From Anastrepha obliqua (taxonomy: Eukaryota; Arthropoda; Insecta; Diptera; Tephritidae), in the NCBI RefSeq assembly GCF_027943255.1, contig NC_072892.1, positions 18,375,792 through 18,439,791 of the forward strand: DNA of 64,000 bases, read 5' to 3'. The notes below the pieces were generated by a model. The model saw nothing but the letters and a program-made list of their open reading frames with translations, ran no database searches and had not been told where the DNA came from. Numbering within the stretch: position 1 is the stretch's first letter; each line of letters starts with the position of its first letter. Positions 11,501 to 26,500 of the stretch are shown in pieces. The translations under genes were made by a program, and so were the position numbers.

Positions 11501-14500
11501 TTAGAGTAGTGCACAACGAAAGGTAATATGAAATATCCGACGGTTGGTCAGATACCTAATGCTAGCAAAACCATAAAATAGTTCACGCTTTATTTTGCAA
11601 TTTAATTAAAATCCTTCTTTTTTATTGACACACATCTTTTGTTTAATTTTTTATTAAGTAGTTCAAGAAGATTCATAATCCCAGTGATTGCTTTGCAGCA
11701 AAAACCTGTAAGCCGTATAGAAATTGCTTTGTACTTGGACACAAATTTCGAATTGGCAATAAATCACTGATATGCCATAACCTTCCCTCTGTATTGTAAT
11801 ATGCAGCTAGCCATGGACGACTTAGCTGGTGCTGAAGAGCAGTTGCGCGAGCGTGAAGAGGCACTTCAGGCTGTCAAAAATCAATATGACAAAGCTGTGG
11901 GTGAAAAACAACGACTCACCGATGCGGCCAACGTGTGTCTGCGCAAAATGACTGCAGCCACAGCATTAATAAATGGACTCTCAGATGAAAAGCATCGTTG
12001 GACCAATCAGAGCAAAGAGTTTAAGATACAACTGGGCAAATTGGTTGGTGATGTTTTGCTGGCGACAGGCTTTCTTTCTTATTGCGGTCCATATAATCAG
12101 GAGTTCCGTGCGAATTTAATTAAAACCTGGATGGGCATTCTAAAACAAAAGAATATACCATTCACCACGGGCTTGAATATCATTAACATGCTCGTCGATT
12201 CGTCCACTGTGTCGGAGTGGACACTGCAGGGTTTGCCAAATGATGAGCTGTCTGTACAAAATGCCTTGATTGCCACAAAATCGAGTAGTTATCCATTGTT
12301 AGTCGATCCGCAGACACAGGGAAAACTGTGGATCAAGTCAAAAGAGGGCGATAATGAATTGCAGATCACATCGCTGAATCATAAATACTTCCGTACACAT
12401 TTAGAAGACTCACTGTCGCTTGGGCGGCCGTTGTTGATTGAGGACGTCGGCACCGAGCTGGATCCAGTGCTCGACAATGTATTGGAGAAGAACTTCATCA
12501 AGTCGGGTAGCATAGAGAAGGTCTTGGTGGGCGACAAGGAGTGCGATGTAATGCCAGGCTTTATGTTATACATCACCACCAAACTACCAAATCCGCCTTT
12601 TAGTCCGGAGGTTAGCGCAAAAACGTCTATCATTGATTTCACCGTCACAATGCGTGGGCTCGAGGATCAACTATTAGGGCGAGTGATTCTTATGGAGAAG
12701 TCAGATTTGGAAGCAGAGCGTGTCGCACTTTTTGAAACGGTTATGACCAATCAGCGCAAAATGAAAGAATTGGAGGCGAATTTGTTGTATCGGCTTAGTT
12801 CTTCACAAGGTTCGTTGGTGGACGATGAGGCGCTTATAGAAGTGCTGCGTGTTACAAAAACCACGTCCGAAGAGGTCAATCAGAAGTTAAAAATTTCCGA
12901 AGTGACCGAACGTAAGATAATGAAGGCACGTGAAGAGTTCCGTGCAGTGGCTGCGCGTGGTTCAGTGCTTTACTTCCTGATTGTCGAGATGAGTAACGTG
13001 AATGTTATGTATCAGAATTCGTTAAAACAATTTTTGGTTATCTTCAATAACTCCATTACAAAATCGACCAAATCAAATGTGACCGAGGAGCGCATACTAA
13101 TTATTTTACGCTATCTGACCTATGAGGTCTACAAGTTCACGAATCGCAGCTTATATGAGCGGCACAAGCAGCTGTTCACTTTGATGTTGGCCATCAAAAT
13201 CGACTATCACAACGGCAACGTAACGCATGAGGAGTTCATGTCCTTTGTGAAGGGCGGTGCTTCGCTTGATTTGAATGCCGTAACACCAAAACCATTCCGC
13301 TGGATTTTGGACATCACCTGGCTGAATTTAGTGGAGATAAGTAAATTGGAAACGTTCTCAAATGTTTTGACGCTGGTGAGTGAATGAATTCTGAATTGAT
13401 ATGTGTGCTTGGCCTTAAACGGCGGATGTAACTTTTTCAGATCGAATCAAATGAAAAGGAATGGCGTTTTTGGTATGAAGCTGAAAAACCCGAAAATGAA
13501 GAGATCCCCTGTGGCTATCAAGAATCTTTGGATGGTTTCCGCAAGTTGTTGTTAGTACGCTCTTGGTGTCCAGATCGCACAATTTCGCAAGCGAAGAAAT
13601 ACATAGAGGGTATGCGCACCCTTTAGGGGTGAAGACGAATAGAAATTATACTCATACTTTATTTAATCTTTTCAACATGTAACTCTTGCAGAATCTTTGG
13701 GCCCTGAATACAGCGAAATGCAAATTTTGGATCTTGAAGTTACTTGGGCAGAATCGGAGCCACGCACACCATTCGTTTGCCTGCTGTCCATTGGGTCAGA
13801 TCCTACCACACAAATCGGCGCTTTGGCCAAGCAGAAGGGCATACGTAAGAGCACAAGAGTATCTCACCTCACTCAACTGCAAATGCTATTACTTTCTTTA
13901 CAACAATCCAATGGCTAAGGTAATACTCTCACTTTGTTGCTTTAGCTTTGAAATCGGTATCCATGGGCCAGGGACAAGAATGCCATGCACGCAAAATGAT
14001 AATGGACTCAATGTCCGGCGGTGGCTGGGTGTTGTTGCAGAATGTTCATCTCTCATTGCCATTCTGTTCGGAGGTCATTGATATGTTGGTGGAGACGGAA
14101 CACATCGACGATACGTTCCGCATGTGGGTGACCACAGAGCCACATGCAGATTTTCCAATAGGCTTACTTCAAATGGCTATTAAATTCACCAATGAGCCAC
14201 CGCAGGGCATACGCGCAAGTCTCAAGCGCAGCTACCAGGTGAATTTACTGCTCGTTATCGTGACGTTTTCTGTATGAGTATGTGTTCAATTTCTGTTGTT
14301 GTATTGGTGTTGCTTTTACGCCCACCCACAGGCTTTCACGCAGGACTTTCTCGATTACACCGCAGCGTCACAATGGCCACCACTGCTATATACAGTGGCA
14401 TTTCTGCACACCATCGTGCAGGAGCGTAGGAAATTCGGACCACTTGGTTGGAATATACCGTATGAGTTTAATCAGGCGGATTTTGCGGCGAGCGTGCAAT

Positions 14501-17500
14501 TCATACAGAATCACTTGGATGAAATGGATCCGAAGAAGGGAGTCTCATGGCAGACGCTTGTCTATATGATTGGAGAGGTGCAGTATGGTGGTCGCGTGAC
14601 TGATGATTTTGATAAAAGGCTGCTGACCACATTCACTGCCGTGTGGTTTTGCGAGGGACTATTGAGCAACTCATTCGAATTCTACAAAGGATATAAAGTG
14701 CCGAATACGAAGAGTTTGCAAGGATTCGTTGATTATATAAACAGCTTGCCGGCTTATGACACACCAGAAGTTTTTGGCTTGCATTCCAATGCTGACATCA
14801 CGTACCAGATTAATTCGGCTAAAGGTAAATGCCTTCTTTTTATCGACGCTAACACAATGAGATGGTTATGAGGTTAAGAGGTTATGAAGTTGCTGGTTTT
14901 CGGTGCAGAGGTCAAAGGCGAGCTCATTCGTTGGGCTATAATTGTATGTGCATGTATGTGTAGGTATTTTTATGTGCGCACGTTCGTTTATTTAGTGTTA
15001 ATTGAAATGAGCAGATTTGCTGAGGTGACTGGAAGGAAATTCGAAGGAGAAAGGAGAGGGAAAATGGGACAAATGTGGACAAAAATTAGTGAATGAAAAC
15101 TTTTCGAAACGTGAGATTTAAAACGTGCTGTCTAAACTCTTATACATCGGCCATAAACCCAGATTTTGCAGTTTAGAAAATGACACACATACACAAAGGC
15201 ATGCATGAATTGGGTGTTATATAAGGTTGTCAAAAAAGTCTTGCGGTATTTTTATTGAATTTTCAATTGTTCATAAAATTGGTTATAATAATGCGATTTA
15301 AGTCAAATATGCGCCGTTTTGTTCGATGACGAGTTCCCAACGAGATGCCAACTTCATAATGCCCCTCTTATAGAAGCTCGCTTCCCTATTGTCAAAAAAC
15401 TCGGAGAGCCAATTTTCACAGGACTCTCTTGAGGACAACTTCCGACTACCAAGCTCGTTCGCCATGGACAGAAATAGGTGGTAATCACTTGGTGCGAGAT
15501 CCGGACTATACGGTGGATGCAAAAGAACCTCTCATCCGAGCTCCCGGAGCTTCTGGCGAGTCACCAAAGATGTGTGTGGCCTGGCGTTGTCCTGATGGAA
15601 GACAATTCGGCCTCTGTTGATCAAAGATGGCCTCTTCTGCATGAGTGCTGCATTCAAGCGGTCCAGCTGTTGGCAGTACAGGTCCGAATTGAGCGTTTGG
15701 CCATAGGGGAGCAGCTCATAGTGGATGATTCCCTCCCAATCCCACCAAACACACAGAAGAACCTTCCTGGCCGTCAATCCAGGCTTGGCCACCGTCTGGG
15801 CAGCTTCACCGCTTTTCGACCACGACCGTTTGCGCTTCACGTATTCGTAAGTGACCCACTTTTCATCGCCAGTCACCATCCGCTTCAAAAACGGGTCGAT
15901 TTTGTTGCGATTCAGAAGCGATTCGCATGCATCCATACGGGCAAAAATGTTTTTTTGTGTCAAGTCGTGTGGCACCCATACATCGAGTTTCTTTTTGAAT
16001 CCAAGCTTCTTCAAATGGTTTATAACGGTTTGATGACTCATGCCCAGCTCTTGGCCGATGCTACGGCTGCTACTATGCCGGTCTCTTTCGATCAGTTCAG
16101 CGATTTTATCGCAATTTTCGACGACATGCCTTCGGGACCGTGACGCATCTTGGATCACCTCTGCACCAGAACTAAAACGTTGAAACCATCGTTGTGCGGT
16201 GGAAATGGAAACTGTATCGGGTCCATAAACTGCACAAATTTTATTGGCAGCATGAGATGCATTTTTGCCTTTATCGTAGTAGTACTGTAAAATATGCCGT
16301 ATTTTCTCTTTATTTTGCTCCATGTTTGCGACGCTATAACTCACGAACGACTAAAAGCAAACAACAATTAATCAAATACGTGTTAGCACGTGAAAAGAGC
16401 TTTCCAAAAAGCTCTAGCGTGAACCGATGCGATGAATACAACTAGAACTACGCGCTTGCAAAGACAAGCTTACGGAAATACCGCAAGACTTTTTGGCCAA
16501 CCTTATATTAAGACCATCCAATTATAAGTTAGTACCATTTTTTATTGCACGTGCTGTGCGGTTGTTTGAAAATTGTTATGAGTGACCACTGCGATGAAGC
16601 CATGGAGAACCAAGCGGATGCGAAGCGCATAGAATTTTTTATAAAATACATAACAATGTTTGTTGACACTGCAACCAGTTAGAAATAAACTAACAAGCAG
16701 CAAAACTTTCTTGGCCCGGAGCCCGTTCTGCCACTCCCTTCTGCAGCCATCAAAGCCACGGTTAGTAAACGGTTACTCTAACCCACAAGCGAGCTTGGCA
16801 GGCTGAGAGAGACTGCAGATGGACAAAACTGATGTCAACTGTCATGCCTGACCGACTGTCGCAGTTCCTCCTGTCACTAAGCACTAAATACAATGGGCTG
16901 AGTGTTTTAGGAGCCACCAAATCTTCTGGTGCTCTTTGGCTCGACCTTTTCAAATTTCAATTTTCAAGCAGAGGGGACTGTAGGAGGCTAGTTGGACTGA
17001 TGACGGGCCATTTTCTATGGGCAAAGCACATGGAAAAGGTGCGCATCTCAGACAGTGTACTCTGCCCAGCATGTGGAGAGGAGGATGAGAAGGCGGACTA
17101 CTTTCTGTGCGTCTGCCCCGCCTTCGCTCGAATCGGGCTTGAGGTTTTTGGCTCTGCTGTGTTAAGAAGCAACCATCTTGGCTCCTTGGTACCACAAGAT
17201 CTACTCAGATTTCTTTGGGGGTTGAGTAGATTTAAAGAAAATTAAAAAGAGAATCTGAGTGCTCTACAATGGATTTAATTGTGTCTGAGTACTGTACTTG
17301 CTAGTCTGTCCAGACAAAAAAAAAAAATGTTATTAACATAAAGACAATTTTGTGAAGAGATTTTCATAGTCCCTTCCTTAAGTTAGCAGCCATCATGCTT
17401 TGCAGCCATTGCTTTTAAATTTCTTCAGCGACCGTAGAGATTTTCTTGTTTTTTTGTTTTCTGGTGGGTGAGATATGATTTCAAATGCATTCGCACTTAC

Positions 17501-20500
17501 AGCGACCGTCGCTTACTGCGTCGAGTGGTATGGCCACTAAAACAATCCCTTCTCCTCTTCTGAGGAGATTCCCTTCTCGGTACTATTTTCTGCATCACTT
17601 CGGGAGGGCCCAGATCGATGCCCATGAAATGGACTTCTTCTATGCACCCACGCTTGGGTCCATCATGCTTGTAGCCAGCTTCATGCTATAGGCGCGTCTT
17701 CTTATGCCATTGTTTGTGACACTTCTCTGTCTGCAGATATCTTGAGGTCACGATGAATATCCGTATTGCGAACGAACCAAGGTGAGTTGAGGATATCTCG
17801 AAGTATTTTATTCTGGAGTCGGTGAAGTGTATTTATTTTATATCACTTTGACTGGCGCAATCCCACTCATACAAATTTTAATGCGAGAGTTTTGCGGGAT
17901 AATTGATGAAAATAACTCTTCATTGTGTTAAAATGCCACCGAATGCTTCATCAACGAAAGTCACGAAGCGTCCTTTCATCAAATATTGTGTTTGGCTCAA
18001 CATGGTTTATTCTTCTTCTTCTTAATTGGCGCGATAACCGCTTACGCGATTCATTTCTTTCTCATGCTAACCGACGCCAGTTGGATAGTGAAGCCAAGTC
18101 CTTCTCCACCTGATCTTTCCAACTCAGAGGAGGCATTTCTCTTCCTCTGCTTCAGAGCCGGAGCGTTTGTATCCATTCGGACGACATGACCCAGCCAACG
18201 TAGCCGCTGGATCTTTATTCGCTGCGCTATGTCTATGTCGTCGTAAAGCTCGTACAGCTCATTGTTCCATCGCCTGCGATATTCGCCGTTGCCAACGTGC
18301 AAAGGTCCAAAAATCTTACGCAGAATCTTTCGAACACTCCAAGCGTCGCTTCATCGGATGTTGTCATCGTCCACACTTCTGCGCCATACGTTAGGACGGG
18401 CATGATGCGAGTCTTGTAGAGTGTTAGTTTTGTTCGTCGAGAGAGGACTTTACTACTCAGTTGCCTACTTAGTCCAAAGTAGCACTTGTAGGCAAAAGAG
18501 ATTATCCGTTGGATTTCCAGGCTGACATTGTTATAGGTGTTAATGCTGGTTCCTAAATAAATGAAGTCTTTTACAACCTCGAAATCATAACTATCAACAG
18601 TGACGTTCGGCAACCACGCGAGTACACCGACTGTTTATTTGATGTCCTCGTTTGTCCTCGTTCACCACCAGACTCATTCGATTTGCCTCTTTATCCATGG
18701 TTTATTACCTTCAAAAATTAGAGCACTGCATTTTTTTTCTAATTTTAAAATTGGTTTGGGTTGGTGGCTCCGTAGTCCTATGGGCTCGTGCGTGACTACC
18801 AATTGGGAGTGCGTAGGTTCGAATCTCCGTGCATGAAACAGCAAAATGATAGACGATTTTTTTTTTAAATAGCGGCCGCCCATCGGTAGGCAATGGCAAA
18901 CCTCCGAGTACATTTCTGCTATGGAAAAAAGCTCCTCATAAAAACCATTTGCCGTTCGGACGCTGCTTAAAGCTTTAGGTCCCTCCATTTGAGGAACAAC
19001 ATCAAGATGTACATCGCGAATAGGAGGATGGCTCGGCTAAAACCTTAACAGAAATGTGCGTGTCAATTATTTATTTATTTTTATTGACCGTAATGAAACC
19101 CGCTTTATTTTTCAGTTTCATATATCAAAACAAAAAAAAATATATCGAATAAAAGAAGTTATTTATTTTAACTTAAAAAAATTATAATAATAAAAATTAT
19201 TTTCTGCGCTGATATCTCTTCTTAAGCCAAAAAAAAAAATATTTAATTTTTTCACCCACACAAAGGCATTCTAGACACCATATTGAGTGTACAACCCAAG
19301 GAGGGTGGTGGTGGTGGTGGAGAGACGCGCGAAAGCATTGTCTATCAACTAGCCGACGACATGCTGCGTAAGCTTCCGTCACAGTACAACGCCTACGAGG
19401 TGCGTGAGAATCTGATGCGCATGGGAATTCTCCTGCCAATGAATATCTTTCTCAGGTAACTGCCCACTTTGGCGCCTAAAGCCTTTTACCGTGCTGCTCT
19501 TCCATATTTTAACTTAAGAAATGAGTATTGAATATGAGTTGTGTACTCGTTTTTGTTTCATTTTCCTTTCCTTTGAATAAAACCCTTGGCAGACAAGAAA
19601 TTGATCGCATGCAGAAAGTGATTAAGAAGGTGTACACCTGCCTGTGCGACCTGAAATTGGCAATTGATGGCACGATTGTGATGAGTCCTGCATTGAAGGA
19701 GTCCTTGGATGCCATGTATGATGCACGCATACCGGAATCTTGGATGAAGGTTAGTGTACACTTGTCTCATGCGTATAAACATATCTACACATAAATTTGC
19801 ACAAATACTAACGTATGCACACAAAAGCTCATACATACACTCTATGTAATTTGCAGTTGAAAGCGTGGAAGATAACGACTTTGCATACAAACATTTATAC
19901 TCCATGTTAAAAATCCGAAATTTGTATGCGACGTCGTAAGGTGGGCAAGTGGACGTGCGTGTGTTAGTTTAGGCAGCTTTGCCTTCGCTTTCATTTCAGT
20001 TGAATTTTTGGGTTTTTTGAGTTTTTTGAGATTTTCATGCGCTCACATGCCCGATGAGACAGAAAATAGTGAATTCACTTAGAGCCAACTGCGTCAGACA
20101 AGTACTTATGCGGTTAGATGAAGTATTACGCGATGGTTTTTCACTATTGAGATTGGTTTTTATTCGAATGTCAAATGCATTCACCGCTTTAAAAATGCAT
20201 TCATACATACTCACATATGTAGATGTGGCTATGCGGCTATGTGTAACGTTGATAGCAGTTCAGCTGTCTGTATAAAGTTTAAAATTAAAAGAATAAATGA
20301 AATTGCAGCCTGCCAGAGCTGTTGATGTAACGTAGAAAGCTGATGGGATTTAGGTTGAAGGCCTGCTCTAGGCTGGCTAGGAGCACCCGTGATGCAAACC
20401 CGAACATTTACAGAGAAAGTGCCTCTTTTTCTGAAAGGTCTAAACACCCTCTGCAATGGGTATTATATGATAAACCCAGCTTTCCTGCGTGAGTGCCGTG

Positions 20501-23500
20501 GTAGTAGTTTTACCGATAGTCGGGAGTTTTCTCTAAATAAGCCAATATTTCAGTCTCTTTTAAGGTTTTCGCAACCCTGCAGGCATGCAAAATGCTCAGG
20601 GATCGCTGTTGGGAGGGAGACATAAATATATTTTCCGGTAGTCAAGCTGCGATCAATGAGCTGTTCTCACCGTGTTGCAGTTCTTTTTTGGTCAACTCCT
20701 GTAAGGAGGAGATCAAACGTCTCGAACGTGCAGGAAACATTTATCTTATCTGGGTTCCAGGGCTTACGACCATAGAGGGAAATGAAATTGTTGATGAACT
20801 TGGCAGGTAGGTTTCGACTGAGCCGCTTTCAGTTGTCCCCATCTCAGACATCGGTGTCCCCTTGACCGGTATAGAAAGGGGCCACAATTCCTAAAAAATC
20901 GCAAGACAGATGGAGAGAAACTCTTATCGTGGGCTATCTCAAATACACTTTGGCCTCAGCTCGACTCAAGTGGTTTTCACCGGCCTCTGTGTGATCGGTA
21001 CTTATGCGGAGATGCTTGGACTTCCTTACAACCCCCATTGCAGAAACTGTAGGGATCCTGCAGAGAATGACACTGTTGAACACTTTCTTTGCAAATGTCC
21101 GAGACTGGGGGCTAGGCGCTTGAGGTTCCATTGTGTGCCTTTTGGGGATAGACTGAGAGGCAGTTCTTCCGCCTAGATCCCTCTCTCTTCTTCACTACAT
21201 CAACAGCACTGGATGGCTGTAGATGGTTTGTCTTCCTTTAAGTTTTGTAATTGTCCGCAGGTAGTGGTCCACATTATGGTATCAAAACGACACCTAGCGC
21301 TACTAGTGTACTCGTGGTACCTTTGCCATCTAACTTCTACATGCCTTTATTGGTAGGCTCTCTAGGGTCGTATGTATGGACAAGGTGAAGTCCAGAATAG
21401 ACAAGACTGGCGTCATATAAATGTTTTTGATGGCTCCATCTTTTTAATGAGTTAGCGCGTTAAAAGTTACATCTCTAGTAGACTTCCAGTGAAAGCTTGG
21501 TGGCATTCGGTTGAGTAAAAGCTAAATTATTGCGTCTAAAGTTTCAGTACGTTTGCGTCATCATTACAAAAATGAGTTTCGAACAGAGAGCTAATATCAA
21601 ATTTTGCTTTAAAATCGGTAAAAAGTTTACCGAAACATTTGAATTGATGAAAAAAGTTTATGGCGATTATTGTCTATCTCGTGCCAGAGATCATGAGTGT
21701 CTTACACGTTTCAGAGATCGTTGTGAGGACTTAAATGACAAAGAACATACAGGGCGCCCAAAATCAGTAAACACAGAAAACTCCATCGAAATTGTTCGTA
21801 AATTTATCAAAAATGAACCAAAATCATCGTTGAAATTCATGGAATCGGAGTTGGATATCTCCAAAACATCGATTTATCGCATTTTAACTAATCATTTGAG
21901 CTTATGCAAGGTCTGTGCACGTTTCATTCCGCACAAGTTAACTGAGGACCGAAAACTGCTCAGAATTCAACATTCGAAAGACCTCATTAAAGAGGCGAGA
22001 AAAAACGAGAACTTACTTTACAATATTGTAACTGGTGATGAAACATGTAGTTTCCAACATGAACCTGCAACTAAGCGTCAAAGTGTCGAATGGAGGCCAC
22101 GAGCCACCACCCAAAAAATCGCGTTTGTAGAAGTCAAAAATCAAGTCGATGTTCATTTGTTTTACCGATTGCAATGGAATTGTCCATAAGGAGTTCGTGC
22201 CAATGGGCCAAATCGTCAATGCAATTTTCTATCTTGGCGTCTTGAAGCGTTTGTTGCAACGCATTCGTCGAATTCGCCCTGAATATCGCGAAGAAGGAAG
22301 CTGGCGCTTATTGCATGATAATGCGCCATCTCATCGATCCACTCTTGTTACTTAATTTTTGACTAGAAATCGCATTTTAACGATCAATTCGCCTGATATT
22401 GGTTCATGTGATTACTACCTATTCCAAACCTTGCATTTGGCCATGAAAGGACAACGTTTTGCGTTCGTAGAGGCCATCCAAAAGGCTTGTATCGTCATCC
22501 TGAAGGACATTCGAGTCAATGACCTGAAACACTCTTTCGAAAAGCTTTTAGATCGCGCAAAACAGTGTATCGAGGCCAAAGGAGACTATTTTGAATAAAT
22601 AAACTCAAAGCTCCTGTCGTTTCTATTTTAGCTCAGTATTGTTTATTTTGGTCTTCACCTTGTGTGTGGTTACAGTTGGTCAGTTTAGCCCTTATAAATA
22701 TTAAAATTATTAACGTTTAGTTAGTCTGCCCCCAAACAAAGCTGTTTGACTAAACAAAAAGAAAGTAAAACGAAATAACTATTTATCGAAAGCGATGCCA
22801 CCTCTTCTCTCTATTTAAATGAAATGGTTGAATGAATTTCAAACGAATTAGGTTGCTCTCGTCAACACTTCAACATTTATATTTATATAGAAAAACTGAG
22901 ACTCTACTAAATTTTGCACTACAATCTTAAAAGCTTTCACCACTCTGCACAGTTTAAACCATTTTCTATTAAGACAAATTGGATCTTTGCTCAATTCGAG
23001 CGGCATACTTTTTTACTGCCATTTACCCCATTTACGCCACTTACAGATATCCTGGGAATCGACGACCCTGGGCTTTTGGTATACTGAGCTACTGGAACGC
23101 AACGCACAATTTCGCACTTGGATATCAACAGATCGCCCGAAAGTGAGTTTTCGCTACTTTAAGGCTGAAGCATATAAATGACTTTAATTAACTTATATGC
23201 AAATTTACCATAAATACTGGTGAGCATATGCATGTATAAGTGTGTGTGCGTTTGTAAATACATTTTGAAGTACGTAGTTGGCCATATTTTATTGCAAACG
23301 AAAATTTCCCATTTGTATGTGTCGAGAAATCACTAATTGCTTTATCATTATATCTCTCCCCATCTTTCATTTATGTGACTGCGTGGATGCTGCTCCGTTG
23401 GTGTCGTCGATTGATGACTGTTGGCGCTGTCTGCCCGCGGCTTCGGCACCAATATCTCGACGGCTGAATACACACGAATTCAATTTGTGAATTAACGAAA

Positions 23501-26500
23501 TGCGAATATGTTTCGAAAGGTCTTTTGGATGACGGGATTCTTTAATCCTCAAGGATTTTTAACAGCTATGCGTCAAGTAAGTCCGTTATGCCATTTAAAG
23601 TATGTGTGTGTGTGTGTGTGTGGGCATAAATGAGGAAGCTTTACAAGTGTGCGCATGTGGATGTTTGTGATTTTTGTAATTTGCTCTCGCCACAATTCCA
23701 TTGAAAGACTATCCGGGGAAAATATGCGATATCCGATGGGTGAGGACTGAGATGAGGCTGGCATCGAAGACAACGAAATTTGACATGAAAGTTATGGCCA
23801 GCTTTAAGGCTTTAAGCTTTGAGCAGCTTGGAAATAATAGTAAAGTATATTTCATTATTTATTTATTATGCAACTTTCAGAATTGTTTAAAAATTGTGCT
23901 TGATTTTAATTTTTTTTTGTCTTTGTGTGAAGTCCCACGAATTTTCCAATGCAATTGTAAAAGTAATGAAGAGGTTTGTTCCCTATTTATATTTGCAACT
24001 TATTCCACTACAATAAGAGGAGGAGGAGGTTATTGTTATTATTACTAGGATTTTTCGTTTTCGCTTCGCAAGAACTTTTAACCGTAAAACTTTTTCATAT
24101 ACTTGCATTGTATTTGCTCGAGTAGCAACCAGATTTGTGGCAAAAGGAAAAATGGCAATGCGCGGTAAATGGAATTCCCACAGAACGCAAACATTCTGAA
24201 CATATTTCTAATACAGGTCATGATGCGCATAATAAGGATATTTTTACATTTTTTTCTATCGTTATGAGCGCCACAGCCGGCATACCTGGTACTCGCAGTA
24301 GGAGAAACGGAAAGTATTATTGAGGAAAGAAGTTAAACTAAATACAATAAATGAATTTTTGCGTTTTTGAAATAACAAAGTTTGAATGTGTGCTGTCAGG
24401 CGAGGTGGAGAAGAAGGGAAAGCTGATGGTGCAAGGGGCGGCATACGTGAAGAAGACGACCTCCGTGCGTTCATGGTCACGCTGCACAGTACTGCGATGT
24501 AGATAAAAATGTCACTGGCCAAAAATTGGCGGTCTACAATTTTTTTAATTAAACAAATAAAATGTAAACATCATTCGAACAAAATGCCGAGAATTGATAA
24601 GTGAGAAAGCCTGTTTAGAGGCATTGTAAAAATAAAAGAAATACCGAACGAGAGAAATACAGAAAACCTTACCTCAGCGTTGGCATCATTTAAGTGGTTT
24701 GCATCTTATCTCACTGATAGAATTCAATTTGTGGTTATAAATAATATAAAAACTGATGCCATCAAAGTTACCTCAGGTGCACCTCAACGTAGCCAGCTCG
24801 AGCCATTATTGTTCTTAATCTTTGTTAAGGGGTTAGGGGTAGTCAGAATTTTCAAAAAATCGATTTTTTGTTTTTTGCATTTTCTTAAAGTATAATGTTT
24901 TAAAAATATTGTGTAAAAATTTGAAGTGAATCCGACAAATACTTTTCAAGTTATTCAACAATTAACAAAGGGCGCTCGGCCGCTCCGGAGCCGATAGCAA
25001 AACTTTAAATGCGTTTTTCTCAAAACTATGTTTTTCAAACTGGTGAACACTGTAACTTAAAAACCGCTACGTAGATTTCAATAAAATTTATACAGCTTTT
25101 GAAAAACATAAAAAACTTGTGCCTGATCGAAGGATTTTTTTTTTTCAAAAATTTCGATTTTTTTTTAACAATTAACTGTTGTTTTTTTTTTCTAAAATCT
25201 GGAAAAAAATTTCTGAGGCCGCCATTTTGTTCATTGTGAAAAAAAAAGCTTCGATCCGGCTCGAGATTATCTATCAATAAAAATAATTTTTCTCATCCGA
25301 TTGGTTTTAGATGAATCTGCAAGGACTTGTGATGTTCACCGCAAGGGACTTCTGGAGAAACGGGCTTCACACAAACAGCGATAACTTTTGCAATTATTAA
25401 TTTTTTTTTTTTGAAATTTTGGTGAAGTCAAGTTAAAACATGATGTTTTTATGCTATGTTTTTATTTCTGTTAAATAAATTAATTAAGTAGCAAAAAAAA
25501 ATTCGTGAAAATCATCATTTTTTCGGGCCTCTGACTACCCCTAACCCCTTAATGATGTTCCAGATGTTCTTTTGACATCGCGTTGTCCGATGTATGCAGA
25601 TGACTTGGAAATTTACAGTCGTATAGAGGCCGTAGCTTACTGTATGAGACTTAATGAGGACCTAACCAGATTAGTGTGATGATAACTCCTTACCTCTTAA
25701 TGGTGGTTGTTGTTGTTATTGTAGCAGTAGCAATACAAGCTCTGTCAGTGTAGTGTATGTCACCGATCGTCTTCGTCTAACTCATCTAAAGGTGGCTAGT
25801 GTCGTGTAGGGTGCCTTCACATGCAGGATACATGTTTGGTACGTCGGGGTCATCTCTGGATAAGTAGGAGTTTAATCTGCTACAATATCCAGAACGTAAT
25901 TTTGCCAGTGTTACGCGGGTCTCACCGGGAAGCTGGAGCTCTTCATCTGCTGTAGGTGGTGATTGGGCTCCGATTACGGCATTCGGTAGACGGGAGCTAA
26001 GGAAGGTGGTGACGGTCTCCCCATGAATGTCGTTTATTATCTGTCTAAACACCGTCTGGTCCAGTAGATGTCTGTTCGTTTTGTCCTGGATCTCGTCTGA
26101 CGTGCCTTGGAGGGGGCTCTGGCTCAAGCAGGTGTTTGCAAGCGTGAAACCGGCGGTAGCACGCAAGTAGAAACTGTTTGCTGAGCAGTTTCTTGCGCTT
26201 CTTTACTGGGAGCATCTGTGCCTCGTTGTGAAGGTGTTGAAGAGGGGACATCCGAATAACAGTGTTTTGGCGACCAGACAAGCGCAGCATAGTTTAGAAC
26301 CGGTCGGCCGGCCAATTTTTTGTCTTTGCCCCAAGAGCTGCCGGCAAGCGATTTTTGTGATTTAGGACTTTAGTGGCAATTGCGGTTGTGTGCACAAAGA
26401 AAGAGAGTTAACTGTAAAAGGTTACACACACAATTTTGGGATTGTTAATTGTCGGAAGTGTTGGGTCATCGACTTTTACCTTGGGTTGCAGTTTGACCTC

